A stretch of DNA of 64,000 nt from Mycobacterium sp. URHB0044 (GTDB taxonomy: Bacteria > Actinomycetota > Actinomycetes > Mycobacteriales > Mycobacteriaceae). The stretch spans positions 1-64,000 of the forward strand of contig NZ_JIAW01000023.1 of the NCBI RefSeq assembly GCF_000620625.1, written 5' to 3'. Positions 24,244-32,727 of the stretch are shown here, piece after piece. The number at the start of each line of letters is the position of its first letter. Within the stretch, counting starts at the first letter, position 1. The notes under the pieces were generated by a model that had not been told where the DNA came from, did not search any database, and was given only the letters and a program-made list of their open reading frames with translations. The translations under genes and the position numbers were made by a program.

Positions 24244-24804
24244 ATGGCCGCAGCCGAGCATCGCAGCATCATCGACGAGATCCTGGAGGATCACCGCGAA
24301 GTCGAGGAGTACTTCAGCCAGATCGAGGACAACGGCGATCCGCGCCTACGCGGTGCGCTCGTCGAACGCGTCATCACCGAGTTGGTGCGCCACTCCGTAG
24401 GCGAAGAGCAGTACGTCTACCCAGCCGCGCGCAAGATGCTGCCCAACGGCGAGGAACTGACCGAGCACGAGATCGAGGAGCATGCCGAAGCTGAGGAGGT
24501 GATGCGGAAGCTCGAGGGCACCGATGCGGACGATCCCGCCTTCGACGGGTTGGTCCAACAGCTGATCAAGGACGTCCGCCACCACATCGAGGACGAGGAG
24601 AAAGACCTGCTGCCGCAATTGGCCGAGGCGTGCGACGCCGCCGAACTCGGGGAATTGGGCGCGAAGTTCGCCCACGCGAAGAGCATCGCGCCCACCCGGC
24701 CGCATCCTTCGGCGCCCGACCGGCCACCGGCCAACCGGATCCTGGATCCCGGCGTTGGGCTCATCGACCGCATGCGCGACGCGCTCACGGGGCGCAACAC
24801 CTGA
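24244..24804 (+). CDS. hemerythrin-domain protein
   Basis: A 186-residue protein with a HHE cation-binding four-helix bundle: the histidine motifs EDHREVEEYF, RHSVGEEQYVYP, EEHAEAEEVM and RHHIEDEEKDLLPQL are in order and complete for a di-iron site. The C-terminal 45 residues are Pro-rich. GAGGAGGACGTC precedes the ATG. Hemerythrin-like proteins in mycobacteria bind O2 or NO or act in peroxide responses; the role here is not assigned. Confidence 0.87.
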   Translation: MAAAEHRSIIDEILEDHREVEEYFSQIEDNGDPRLRGALVERVITELVRHSVGEEQYVYPAARKMLPNGEELTEHEIEEHAEAEEVMRKLEGTDADDPAFDGLVQQLIKDVRHHIEDEEKDLLPQLAEACDAAELGELGAKFAHAKSIAPTRPHPSAPDRPPANRILDPGVGLIDRMRDALTGRNT

Positions 24805-24813
24805 TCGGACGGC

Positions 24814-24843
24814 GTTTGACGCAGTGCCGTTTGACGCAGTGCC
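24814..24843. repeat. 15-bp perfect tandem duplication
   Basis: GTTTGACGCAGTGCC occurs twice back-to-back between the hemerythrin and SDR genes. It contains a -35-like TTGACG, so it could duplicate a promoter element of the SDR gene 20 nt downstream, or be a chance slippage product. Confidence 0.8.
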
Positions 24844-24862
24844 CTCGGGGTAGCCCGCACCC

Positions 24863-25657
24863 ATGGTCGACAGCAAGCTCGCCCTGATCACGGGCGCCTC
24901 CAGCGGGATCGGATTCGAACTCGCCCGCCTCTTCGCCGACGACGGCTACGACCTCGTGGTGGCGGCCGACGAACCCGAGATCACCGATGCGGCCGTCGAG
25001 TTGACCGCGGCGACCGGGGTCGACGTCCGGCCGGTGCAGGTGGATCTGCGCTACCCCGAGGACGTGGTGCGCCTCTACGACACCGCCACCAGCGGCGGTC
25101 GCGCATTGGATGCGGCGGCGCTCAACGCCGGAACGGGCAGGGCCGGCCGGTTCGTCGACGACGACCTCGAAACCGACCTGGGCATAGTCGATTTGAACGT
25201 GAGGTCGGCGGTGCAGTTGGCCAAGCTGGTGCTGCGCGACATGGCGGCCCGCGGTTCGGGCAAGGTGCTGTTCACTTCATCGCTGGTGGCCATGATGCCG
25301 GGTTCGCATCAGACGATCTACAACGCGTCCAAGTCGTTCATCCAGTCGTTCGCCGAAGCGCTGCATGACGAGTTCCGGGACACCGGGGTGACGGTGACGG
25401 CCTTGATGCCGGGACCGACCGACACGTGGTTCTTTCACCGCTCCGACATGCTCGACACCGTGTTGGGTTGGATGCCGTTCAAGGACGACCCCGCCGACGT
25501 CGCCAAGCAGGGCTACGACGCCCTGATGCGGGGCGATCGCAAGGTCGTCGCCTCCTCCATCAACAGCAAGGTGATGGGCGTGGCAGGCCGGGTGCTGCCG
25601 GATTCGGTGAAGGCAGTTGCCAACCGATTGATCGTTGCTCCGATGGGGCGCCGCTGA
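24863..25657 (+). CDS. SDR-family oxidoreductase
   Basis: A 264-residue classical SDR with TGASSGIG at residues 10-17, a catalytic Ser in FTSSLVAMMPGS and YNASK (YxxxK). The C-terminal extension (MGVAGRVLPDSVKAVANRLI) is typical of DltE-like SDRs. Cofactor-phosphate contacts cannot be assigned with confidence. It is followed by the SRPBCC gene after 25 nt and then an overlapping FAD oxidoreductase, so three genes probably form one unit. Confidence 0.85.
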   Translation: MVDSKLALITGASSGIGFELARLFADDGYDLVVAADEPEITDAAVELTAATGVDVRPVQVDLRYPEDVVRLYDTATSGGRALDAAALNAGTGRAGRFVDDDLETDLGIVDLNVRSAVQLAKLVLRDMAARGSGKVLFTSSLVAMMPGSHQTIYNASKSFIQSFAEALHDEFRDTGVTVTALMPGPTDTWFFHRSDMLDTVLGWMPFKDDPADVAKQGYDALMRGDRKVVASSINSKVMGVAGRVLPDSVKAVANRLIVAPMGRR

Positions 25658-25682
25658 CGTGACGAATCCGAGAGGAGTTGGG

Positions 25683-26162
25683 ATGACACTTCCCGAAGAG
25701 GCTGAAAGCTCGTTGACCGTGAAGCGTGACACCACCGCCACGCGGCAACAGGTGTGGAACGTGATCGCGGACGGCTGGACCTACTCCCAGTGGGTGGTTG
25801 GCAACAGCAGGATGCGGGCCGTCGACCCACAGTGGCCCGCGCCGGGCAGCACGATCCGGCACTCCATCGGTATCTGGCCGCTGGTGATCGACGACCTGAC
25901 CGTGTCGGAGGCGTGCAAGCCGCTCGAGGAACTGGTGATGCTCGCCAAGGGCCGACCGTTCGGTGCGGCGCGAATCACCATGCGCCTGTTCGACATCGAG
26001 GGCGGCGGCTGCCGCATCGAGATGGCGGAAGTTCCGGTGAGCCCACCCTTCAGTTGGTTGCCCAAGCGCGTCGCGCTGGCCGCTGCCGTGCCGCGCAACC
26101 GCGAATGCACCTGGCGGTTGGCGGCGCTGGCCGAACGTCGGCGGCCCGATGACGTCGAATAA
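25683..26162 (+). CDS. SRPBCC (polyketide cyclase/START-like) family protein
   Basis: A 159-residue helix-grip protein: SLTVKRDTTATRQQVWNVIADGWTYSQWV is the standard SRPBCC opening, and MRLFDIEGGGCRIEMAE a later strand. It should bind a hydrophobic ligand. ATG 25683 has GAGAGGAG upstream. Its end overlaps the FAD oxidoreductase start by 14 nt. The neighbouring carotenoid-desaturase-like enzyme suggests a lipid or isoprenoid substrate, but this is inferred. Confidence 0.8.
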   Translation: MTLPEEAESSLTVKRDTTATRQQVWNVIADGWTYSQWVVGNSRMRAVDPQWPAPGSTIRHSIGIWPLVIDDLTVSEACKPLEELVMLAKGRPFGAARITMRLFDIEGGGCRIEMAEVPVSPPFSWLPKRVALAAAVPRNRECTWRLAALAERRRPDDVE

Positions 26163-27762
26163 CGACGCCGTCGACGCCGTCGTGATCGGCGCCGGCCACA
26201 ACGGACTGGTGGCCGCGGCGCTGCTCGCCGACGCGGGGTGGGACGTGCTGGTGCTCGAAGCGCACGACGAACCCGGCGGCGCGGTCAAGAGCGCCGAGCT
26301 GGTGCCCGGCTACGTCAGCGACCTGTACAGCGCGTTCTATCCGCTGTCGGTGGCCTCACCCGCGCTTCGTGACCTCGGGCTTGAAGATCACGGCCTGCGG
26401 TGGACGCACGCACCCGCCGTCGTCGGGCACGCACGCGACGCGACCGACGAAGACGCCCCCGTCATCTACCGCGACATCGACCGCACCGCAGCACAACTCG
26501 ATGACTTTCAGCCCGGCGACGGGCGACGCTGGTGTGACCTGTTCGAGCAGTGGCAACGCATCAAGGAACCCCTGCTGGCGACGCTGTTCGCGCCGTTCCC
26601 GCCCGTGCGCGGCCCGGTCGGGCTGCTGCGCAAGCTCGGTACCGCCGACGCGCTGCGCCTGGCGCACCAGCTGCTCTTGCCTGCGGGCGTGATGGGTGAG
26701 CAGCTCTTCGACGGCGAGGCAGCGCGATTGCTGTTGCTGGGCAACGCAATGCACGCCGACGTTCCCATCGACGCGCCCGGCAGCGGCGTGATGGGCTACC
26801 TGCTGATCATGATGGCGCAGGACGGTGGGTTCCCCGTGCCCGTCGGTGGGGCGGGACAACTGGCCGCGGCACTGGTTCGTCGCGCCGAGTCGGCTGGTGC
26901 CCGTATCGAGTGCGGCCGACAGGTCACGTCGATCGAGGTCCGCGGCGACCGGGCGGACGCCGTGCGCACCGCCGACGGAGCAGAGGTGAAGTGCCGCAGA
27001 GCCGTCATCGCCGACACGTCCGCGCCGCAGCTGTACCGGAATCTCTTGCCGGCCCACACCGTACCGTCGACCTTGCTGCGCGACTTGGAGCACTTCGTCT
27101 GGGACACACCGGTACTCAAGATCAACTATGCGCTCGACGAACGCATCCCCTGGCGGTCGAAGAGTCTGTCCGACGCAGGAACCGTCCACCTCGGCGCCGA
27201 TCACGACGGCCTCATCCGGTGGATGGCCGACCTCAACACGGCCACGTTGCCGCAGCGCCCGTTCATGCTGTTCGGCCAGATGACGACCGCAGACGCCAGC
27301 CGCTCGCCGGCCGGCACCGAAAGTGCCTGGGCCTACACGCATCTGCCGCGGGGACTGGCCGACGACGACTCCGCCGAGCAGCTCGCGGAGTCGGTCGACC
27401 GGGTACTCGAGGAGCACGCGCCCGGTTTCGCCGACCACGTGATCGGCAAGACCGTCCAACGCCCGTCCGACTTGGAAGCCAGCGACGCCAACCTGCACAC
27501 CGGTGCCGTCAACGGCGGCACCTCGCAGCTGTATCAGCAGTTGATCTTCCGGCCCACTCCCGGATTCGGCAGGGCGGAGACGCCGGTGCGCAACGTGTTC
27601 CTCGGCAGCGCCGGCGCGAGTCCCGGCGGCGGCGTGCACGGCGTCTGCGGGCGCAACGCTGCCCGGGCTGCCCTGGCAGCAGACGGCGTACGAGGCTGGC
27701 CGCGTCGGCGGATCAATCGCGCGGTGTCAAAGCTTTTCACCCCGGCACGTGGCGAGGAATGA
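26149..27762 (+). CDS. FAD-dependent phytoene desaturase-like oxidoreductase (CrtI/NAD-binding_8 family)
   Basis: A 537-residue flavoprotein. VVIGAGHNGLVAAALLADAG binds the FAD ADP moiety, LEAHDEPGG follows, and the C-terminal GSAGASPGGGVHGVCGRNAAR is the second FAD motif of the CrtI/RetSat-like family. Family members desaturate or isomerise carotenoids, retinol or other polyenes; no phytoene synthase is nearby, so a carotenoid substrate is not secure. It overlaps the SRPBCC gene by 14 nt. The small membrane protein follows after 14 nt. Confidence 0.85.
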   Translation: MTSNNDAVDAVVIGAGHNGLVAAALLADAGWDVLVLEAHDEPGGAVKSAELVPGYVSDLYSAFYPLSVASPALRDLGLEDHGLRWTHAPAVVGHARDATDEDAPVIYRDIDRTAAQLDDFQPGDGRRWCDLFEQWQRIKEPLLATLFAPFPPVRGPVGLLRKLGTADALRLAHQLLLPAGVMGEQLFDGEAARLLLLGNAMHADVPIDAPGSGVMGYLLIMMAQDGGFPVPVGGAGQLAAALVRRAESAGARIECGRQVTSIEVRGDRADAVRTADGAEVKCRRAVIADTSAPQLYRNLLPAHTVPSTLLRDLEHFVWDTPVLKINYALDERIPWRSKSLSDAGTVHLGADHDGLIRWMADLNTATLPQRPFMLFGQMTTADASRSPAGTESAWAYTHLPRGLADDDSAEQLAESVDRVLEEHAPGFADHVIGKTVQRPSDLEASDANLHTGAVNGGTSQLYQQLIFRPTPGFGRAETPVRNVFLGSAGASPGGGVHGVCGRNAARAALAADGVRGWPRRRINRAVSKLFTPARGEE

Positions 27763-27776
27763 CGAAAGGACGGTAA

Positions 27777-28145
27777 ATGCGACACATTCGACGGTGGGGC
27801 GCGGTGTATGTCCTGCTACTGCTATTCTTCGGCTCCTGGCTGGGGCAGTTCCTCAGCCAGTTGAGTGAATTCCGTAGCGAACAAGCAATGCACGGTCAAC
27901 CGTTCATGTGGTCGGAGTACTGGACCTCGTTCATGGCGAGCACGCTGGAGAACTGGCAGAGCGAATGGCTGCAGCTGGTCTTCCAGGCCATCCTGCTGCT
28001 GGGCGCCAAGCACTGGATCTTCAAGGTCGACGCCGAAGACATGGAGCGCCTCGAGGCGAAGATCGACAGGATTCAGGATCGGCTCGGGCTCGAGACGCCC
28101 CCGCCGGGTCAGGAGCAGGAGGCAGTGGCGACAGCGCATAGGTGA
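27777..28145 (+). CDS. small membrane protein (DUF6766-like)
   Basis: A 122-residue protein with an N-terminal transmembrane segment (WGAVYVLLLLFFGSWLGQFL), an extracytoplasmic loop containing EQAMHGQPFMWSEYW, a second helix (LQLVFQAILLLGAKHWIF) and an acidic C-terminal helix (EDMERLEAKIDRIQDRLG). The pattern resembles DUF6766 proteins; recalled, not searched. AAAGGACGGTAA precedes the ATG. Function unknown. Confidence 0.7.
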   Translation: MRHIRRWGAVYVLLLLFFGSWLGQFLSQLSEFRSEQAMHGQPFMWSEYWTSFMASTLENWQSEWLQLVFQAILLLGAKHWIFKVDAEDMERLEAKIDRIQDRLGLETPPPGQEQEAVATAHR

Positions 28146-28179
28146 TGCCGCCGCTGCGCTCCATGACCTACCTGATGAC

Positions 28180-28467
28180 CTACCTTGGCGCGCGCGTGGT
28201 GGCGCCTCGGCGTCCCGTGATGCCGAGGTAGCCGGCAATCAGCAGGATGGCGAAGATGATTCCCACCAGGAAAGGAATGATCTTGAATCCGCCGTTCTGG
28301 TTGGAGTAACCCAGCTTGTAGGAAACCCACGTACCCAGGAACGAACCGACCGCACCGAGCACGATCGTCATGATCACGCCGATGTTCTGCTTGCCCGGCA
28401 TGACGAGGCGCGCCAGTGCACCGACGATGAGACCGACGATGATGGCGCTGATGATGGTTCCGATCAT
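28180..28467 (-). CDS. GlsB/YeaQ/YmgE-family stress membrane protein
   Basis: A 95-residue, three-helix, glycine-rich membrane protein with the family signature IVGLIVGALARLVMPGKQNIG and TIVLGAVGSFLGTW. Members are induced by general stress in many bacteria; the molecular role is undefined. ATG 28467 is chosen because AAGGAG lies just upstream; the frame extends further but without coding character. Divergent from recQ by 109 nt. Confidence 0.88.
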   Translation of the reverse strand: MIGTIISAIIVGLIVGALARLVMPGKQNIGVIMTIVLGAVGSFLGTWVSYKLGYSNQNGGFKIIPFLVGIIFAILLIAGYLGITGRRGATTRAPR

Positions 28468-28576
28468 TTTGACTCCTTGAGCTGAAGTTCCCGTCCCGCG
28501 CTCGGGATTACCCAGCCGGCACGCCTTGAATCCGGGAATCGGTTGGCCGCGCGCCAACCGGGTATGAGCGGCACCG

Positions 28577-30217
28577 ATGACACGACATGCCGAACTGGAG
28601 AAAGTGGCCGAGCGGCTGTTCGGCTGGCAGCAGCTACGCCCCGAACAGCTCGACGCGATGGAGGCGGTGCTGCGCGGCCGTGACGTGCTCGCCGTGATGC
28701 CGACCGGCTCGGGCAAGTCAGCGATCTACCAGGTGCCCGCCGTGCTGATCGACGGCCTCACGTTGGTGGTGTCGCCGCTGATCGCGCTGCAGTGGGATCA
28801 GCTCACCGCGCTGAACGATGCAGGTGCGCCACAGGCCGTCGCGATCAACTCTCGACAAGGCGCGGCCGAGAACCAGCGCAGCTGGGAAGCGGTGCGCGCC
28901 AAGGAAGTCGAGTACGTCTTCCTGGCGCCTGAGCAGCTGACCAAGGATGACGTCATCGAAGAGCTGCGCGACGCCGGCGTCGGCCTGATCGTCGTCGACG
29001 AGGCGCATTGCGTCTCGGCGTGGGGTCACGACTTCCGGCCCAGCTACCTGCGCCTCGCCGACGCCTTCCGCAGGCTGGGCGCCGAGTCGCTGCCCGTCGT
29101 GGCACTCACGGCCACGGCCTCGCCGGTGGTGCGCCGCGAGATCGTCGACCACCTCGGACTGCGCGATCCGGCCGTGATCGCCACTGGGTTCGACAGACCC
29201 AACATCCGGCTGGAGGTCGAGCACCACGTCGACGATCACGACAAGCGGCGCGCGGTACTCGACGCGGTGGCGAGCCTTCAAGGCCCGGGCCTGCTTTACA
29301 CGGCAACCCGAAGGGACGCCGAGGAATACGCGCGTCAGTTGTCCGAGCGTGGCGTCGCGGCCGCCGCCTATCACGCGGGCTTGAAGGCAGCCGAGCGAGA
29401 CCGCGTGCACGCCGCCTTTCACGACGACGACGTCACCGTCGTCGCGGCCACCTCGGCGTTCGGCATGGGCATCGACAAACCTGGCGTCCGGTTCGTGGTG
29501 CACGCGTCGGTGCCGGATTCAGTGGACAGCTACTACCAGCAGATCGGTCGTGGCGGCCGGGACTGCGGGGAATGTGTGGCCCGGCTGTTCTACCGACCGG
29601 AGGATCTGTCGCTCGCGCGGTTCTTCGCCAATCACACCGCTGACGAGCAACTGCTTGCCGAGGTGCTCGGCGCGTTGTCGGGTTCGAAGCCGAAGCGTCT
29701 CAAGCAGTTACGCGAGGAGTTGGGGACCGGAGGCCGCGCGCTCACCCAAGCGGTCAACCTACTGGAGCAGGCGGCGGCGATCACGGCGAGCCGCACCGGC
29801 TTCCGTGCCGTCGACGACGACGACGACGACGTGGCTGGCGCGGTGCGCCGGGCCGTCGGCATCGCCGACGCAGCGGAACGGGTGGACCGCACCCGCGTCG
29901 AGATGATGCGCGGCTATGCCGAAACCCGCGATTGTCGACGGGCGTTCCTGCTCGGCTACTTCGGCGAGACATTGGCCGAGCCGTGCGGAAACTGCGACCG
30001 GTGCGACGAGAACGACGACGGGACGGTGGCGCCCGCGCGCGTCGACGAGCCCGCGGTGCCGGTCGACACCCCCGTGCAACACCGCGAGTGGGGTCCCGGC
30101 GTGGTGATCAGCGGGGATGCCGACCGCATCACCGTGCTGTTCGACGAGTACGGGTACCGCACGCTGGCCATGTCAGCGGTCCGCGACGGCGACATCCTCG
30201 CGATCGGAACGCATTGA
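28577..30217 (+). CDS. recQ: ATP-dependent DNA helicase RecQ
   Basis: A 546-residue superfamily-2 3'-5' DNA helicase. Walker A is TGSGKS (43-48), the DEAH box is at 141-144, the aromatic-rich loop is AWGHDFRPSY, and motif VI is QQIGRGGRD. The zinc site is C453, C470, C473 and C476. The C-terminal part after the zinc site is short (HREWGPGVVISGDADRITVLFDEYG) and replaces the HRDC domain, as in other actinobacterial RecQ proteins. M. tuberculosis lacks an obvious RecQ, while fast growers such as M. smegmatis have one. It acts in recombination and fork repair. Confidence 0.92.
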   Translation: MTRHAELEKVAERLFGWQQLRPEQLDAMEAVLRGRDVLAVMPTGSGKSAIYQVPAVLIDGLTLVVSPLIALQWDQLTALNDAGAPQAVAINSRQGAAENQRSWEAVRAKEVEYVFLAPEQLTKDDVIEELRDAGVGLIVVDEAHCVSAWGHDFRPSYLRLADAFRRLGAESLPVVALTATASPVVRREIVDHLGLRDPAVIATGFDRPNIRLEVEHHVDDHDKRRAVLDAVASLQGPGLLYTATRRDAEEYARQLSERGVAAAAYHAGLKAAERDRVHAAFHDDDVTVVAATSAFGMGIDKPGVRFVVHASVPDSVDSYYQQIGRGGRDCGECVARLFYRPEDLSLARFFANHTADEQLLAEVLGALSGSKPKRLKQLREELGTGGRALTQAVNLLEQAAAITASRTGFRAVDDDDDDVAGAVRRAVGIADAAERVDRTRVEMMRGYAETRDCRRAFLLGYFGETLAEPCGNCDRCDENDDGTVAPARVDEPAVPVDTPVQHREWGPGVVISGDADRITVLFDEYGYRTLAMSAVRDGDILAIGTH

Positions 30218-30246
30218 ACGCCCGCGAACCGGGTAAAGGGTCAGCC

Positions 30247-31590
30247 ATGACGGCCGAAACCGGATCCGAAACCCGCACCGACGAGCACGCGCCGTCGAAG
30301 CTCGCGCGCCGGATCACCGGTCCGCTGCTGTATCTGTTCGTCCTCGGCGACGTCCTCGGGGCGGGCGTCTACGCACTGATGGGTGTGCTCGCGAAGGACG
30401 TGGGCGGCGCGCTGTGGGCGCCGCTGGTGGCCGCACTGCTGCTGGCGTTGCTGACCGCGGGCTCGTACGCCGAGCTCGTCACCAAGTATCCGAAGGCGGG
30501 CGGCGCCGCGGTCTACGCCAAGCGGGCGTTCAAGATGCCCGTGGTGTCGTTCCTCATCGGCTTCTGCATGCTGGCTGCGGGCGTGACGAGCGCGGCGGGT
30601 CTGGCGCTGGCGTTCTCCGGCGACTACCTGACCACGTTCGTCGACGTGTCCGCGGTGCCTGCCGCCGTCGTGTTCCTCGCCCTGGTGGCCTGCCTGAATG
30701 CGCGGGGCATCAGCGAATCGGTCAAGAGCAACGTCGTCATGACGGTCATCGAACTCAGCGGCCTGATCCTGGTGGTCGTGTGCGTGGCCATCATGGTCGG
30801 CGGGGGTTCGGGCGAGCTCGGCCGGGTGGGCCAGTTTCCGCCGGGATCCCAACCAGCACTGGCCATTCTGGGCGGTGCGATCGTCGCCTACTACTCGTTC
30901 GTCGGGTTCGAGACCTCTGCCAACGTGGCCGAGGAGATCCGCCACCCCAGCACGGTCTATCCGCGGGCGCTGTTCGGCGCGCTGGTGACGGCAGGCGTGG
31001 TGTACGCCCTCGTCGGCATCGCGGCGGCCATCGCGTTGCCCGCCGACCAGCTGTCGCGGTCGTCGGGCCCGCTGTTGGACGTCGTCGCGGCGTCCGGTGT
31101 CGCGGTGCCGAACTGGTTGTTCAGCCTGATCGCCTTGGTGGCGGTGGCGAACGGCGCGCTGCTGACGATGATCATGGCGAGCCGCCTGGCCTTCGGCATG
31201 GCCGAACACGGGCTGCTCCCAGGCGGTTTGGCGGCAACGCTGCCCAACCGCCGGACACCGTGGGCGGCCATCGTGGCGACCACCGCGGTCGCCATGGTGC
31301 TCACCCTGGTCGGCGACCTGTCCACGCTCGCCGAGACCGTCGTGCTGCTCCTGCTGGTGGTCTTCATCTCCACCAACGTCGCCGTTCTGGTGTTGCGCCG
31401 GGAAAGCGTTGCGCACGAACACTTCCGGGTATGGACGTTCGTGCCCGTACTGGGCGTGGCGTCGTGTGTGCTGCTGCTGACCCAGCAGAGCGGCAAGGTG
31501 TGGCTCTTCGCGGGCGTGTTGCTCGTCGTCGGCGCGGTGCTCTACGCGGCGGCGCGCTGGGTGCGCGGCCGCAACGGCGTCGCCGACTGA
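30247..31590 (+). CDS. APC-superfamily amino acid permease
   Basis: A 447-residue transporter with about 12 transmembrane helices. The first helix LYLFVLGDVLGAGVYALMG has the unwound GAG-type substrate site, and SYAELVTKYPKAGGAAVY and YYSFVGFETSANVAEEIRHP are hallmark APC loops. It imports an unidentified amino acid or amine by proton symport. ATG 30247 follows AAAGGGTCAGCC, 29 nt after recQ. The final 49 nt overlap the convergent desaturase gene. Confidence 0.88.
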   Translation: MTAETGSETRTDEHAPSKLARRITGPLLYLFVLGDVLGAGVYALMGVLAKDVGGALWAPLVAALLLALLTAGSYAELVTKYPKAGGAAVYAKRAFKMPVVSFLIGFCMLAAGVTSAAGLALAFSGDYLTTFVDVSAVPAAVVFLALVACLNARGISESVKSNVVMTVIELSGLILVVVCVAIMVGGGSGELGRVGQFPPGSQPALAILGGAIVAYYSFVGFETSANVAEEIRHPSTVYPRALFGALVTAGVVYALVGIAAAIALPADQLSRSSGPLLDVVAASGVAVPNWLFSLIALVAVANGALLTMIMASRLAFGMAEHGLLPGGLAATLPNRRTPWAAIVATTAVAMVLTLVGDLSTLAETVVLLLLVVFISTNVAVLVLRRESVAHEHFRVWTFVPVLGVASCVLLLTQQSGKVWLFAGVLLVVGAVLYAAARWVRGRNGVAD

Positions 31591-32693
31591 CTCGGACGCT
31601 TGCCGAAGTCGTTGGGCAGCGACAACCGGATCACCTTGCGCCACGCGGACGCGACCTGCTTGACCAGAGGTCCGGTCGTGTACACGAGGCCGTAACGATC
31701 GAACACGTCCTTCACCTGAGGGGCGATCTCGCCGTACCGGTTGCTCGGCAGGTCGGGGAACAGGTGGTGCTCGATCTGGTAGGAAAGATTGCCGCTCATC
31801 AGGTGCAACAAGCGGCTACCGCTGATGTTGGCCGACCCCAGCATCTGACGCAGGTACCACTCACCGCGTGTCTCGCCGTCGATACTGGTCTTCGTGAACG
31901 TCTGCACGCCTTCGGGGAAGTGCCCGCACATGATCACCGAGTGCGTCCATACGTTGCGCACCACGTTGGCGGTGAGGTTGGCCGTGAGCGTCGTGATGGC
32001 GCTGGGCCCCGACAGCAGGGGATGCACGACGTAGTCGCGCAGACCCTGCTTGCCGATCTTGCGCAACGTCGACTTCACCCTGGCCCGGAACTCCGGGTTC
32101 GCGCGGCGCTCAGCAGTTTTCAGGTTCTTGCCGAGCTTGAGGTCGTAGGCGGCGATGCCGTACTGGAACATCATCGCGTTGATCGCGTTCCACAACGGCT
32201 GGCCGAGGTGGAACGGGGCCCAGCGCTGGTCCTCGTCGACGCGCATGATGCCGTAGCCGAGGTCACCGTCCTTGCCGAGCACGTTGGTGTAGGTGTGGTG
32301 ATCCTCGTTGTGGGAGTGCTTCCACTGCTCGGCCGTCGACGCGTTGTCCCACTCCCAGGTGGTCGAGTGAATCTTGGGGTCGCGCATCCAGTCCCACTGG
32401 CCGTGCATGACGTTGTGGCCGATCTCCATGTTCTCCAGGATCTTGGCCGCGGACAATCCGGCGGTGCCGAGCCACCACGCGGGCGGGAAGAGCGAGAACA
32501 GCAGGACGGCGCGGCTGCCCGCCTCGAGGCCGCGTTGGGTCTTGATGACCTTGCGGATGTAGCGGGCGTCGGCTTCGCCGCGGGTGTCGAGCACACCTTG
32601 GCGGATGGCGTCCAGTTCGATGCCGAGGCGCTCGACGTCGTCGGAGCTCAGGTGCGCGATGGGGCTGATGGTCTTGTTCTGCAGGGCAGTCAT
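31542..32693 (-). CDS. desA3: membrane fatty acyl-CoA desaturase (DesA3-like)
   Basis: A 383-residue integral membrane di-iron desaturase. The three histidine boxes are HNVMH (93-97), HSHNEDHH (126-133) and QIEHH (306-310), all complete. M. tuberculosis DesA3 (Rv3229c) makes oleoyl-CoA from stearoyl-CoA using electrons from Rv3230c; the same two-gene order is present here. ATG 32693 has AAGGAC upstream; an open frame to 32816 overlaps the reductase and is rejected. Fast growers carry several DesA3 paralogues, so exact chain specificity is open. Confidence 0.9.
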   Translation of the reverse strand: MTALQNKTISPIAHLSSDDVERLGIELDAIRQGVLDTRGEADARYIRKVIKTQRGLEAGSRAVLLFSLFPPAWWLGTAGLSAAKILENMEIGHNVMHGQWDWMRDPKIHSTTWEWDNASTAEQWKHSHNEDHHTYTNVLGKDGDLGYGIMRVDEDQRWAPFHLGQPLWNAINAMMFQYGIAAYDLKLGKNLKTAERRANPEFRARVKSTLRKIGKQGLRDYVVHPLLSGPSAITTLTANLTANVVRNVWTHSVIMCGHFPEGVQTFTKTSIDGETRGEWYLRQMLGSANISGSRLLHLMSGNLSYQIEHHLFPDLPSNRYGEIAPQVKDVFDRYGLVYTTGPLVKQVASAWRKVIRLSLPNDFGKRPSQSATPLRPRTQRAAA

Positions 32694-32727
32694 GTGGATG
32701 TCCTTCGATGAATGTGGTTGTCGTGGT

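Noticed and set aside
30414..32711. Very long (765-codon) open frame on the plus strand through the permease and desaturase region
   Set aside because: It is out of frame with the permease and antisense to the desaturase, both of which have clear motifs. Its translation is Arg/Gly/Pro-rich without domains, as expected for shadow frames in GC-rich DNA.
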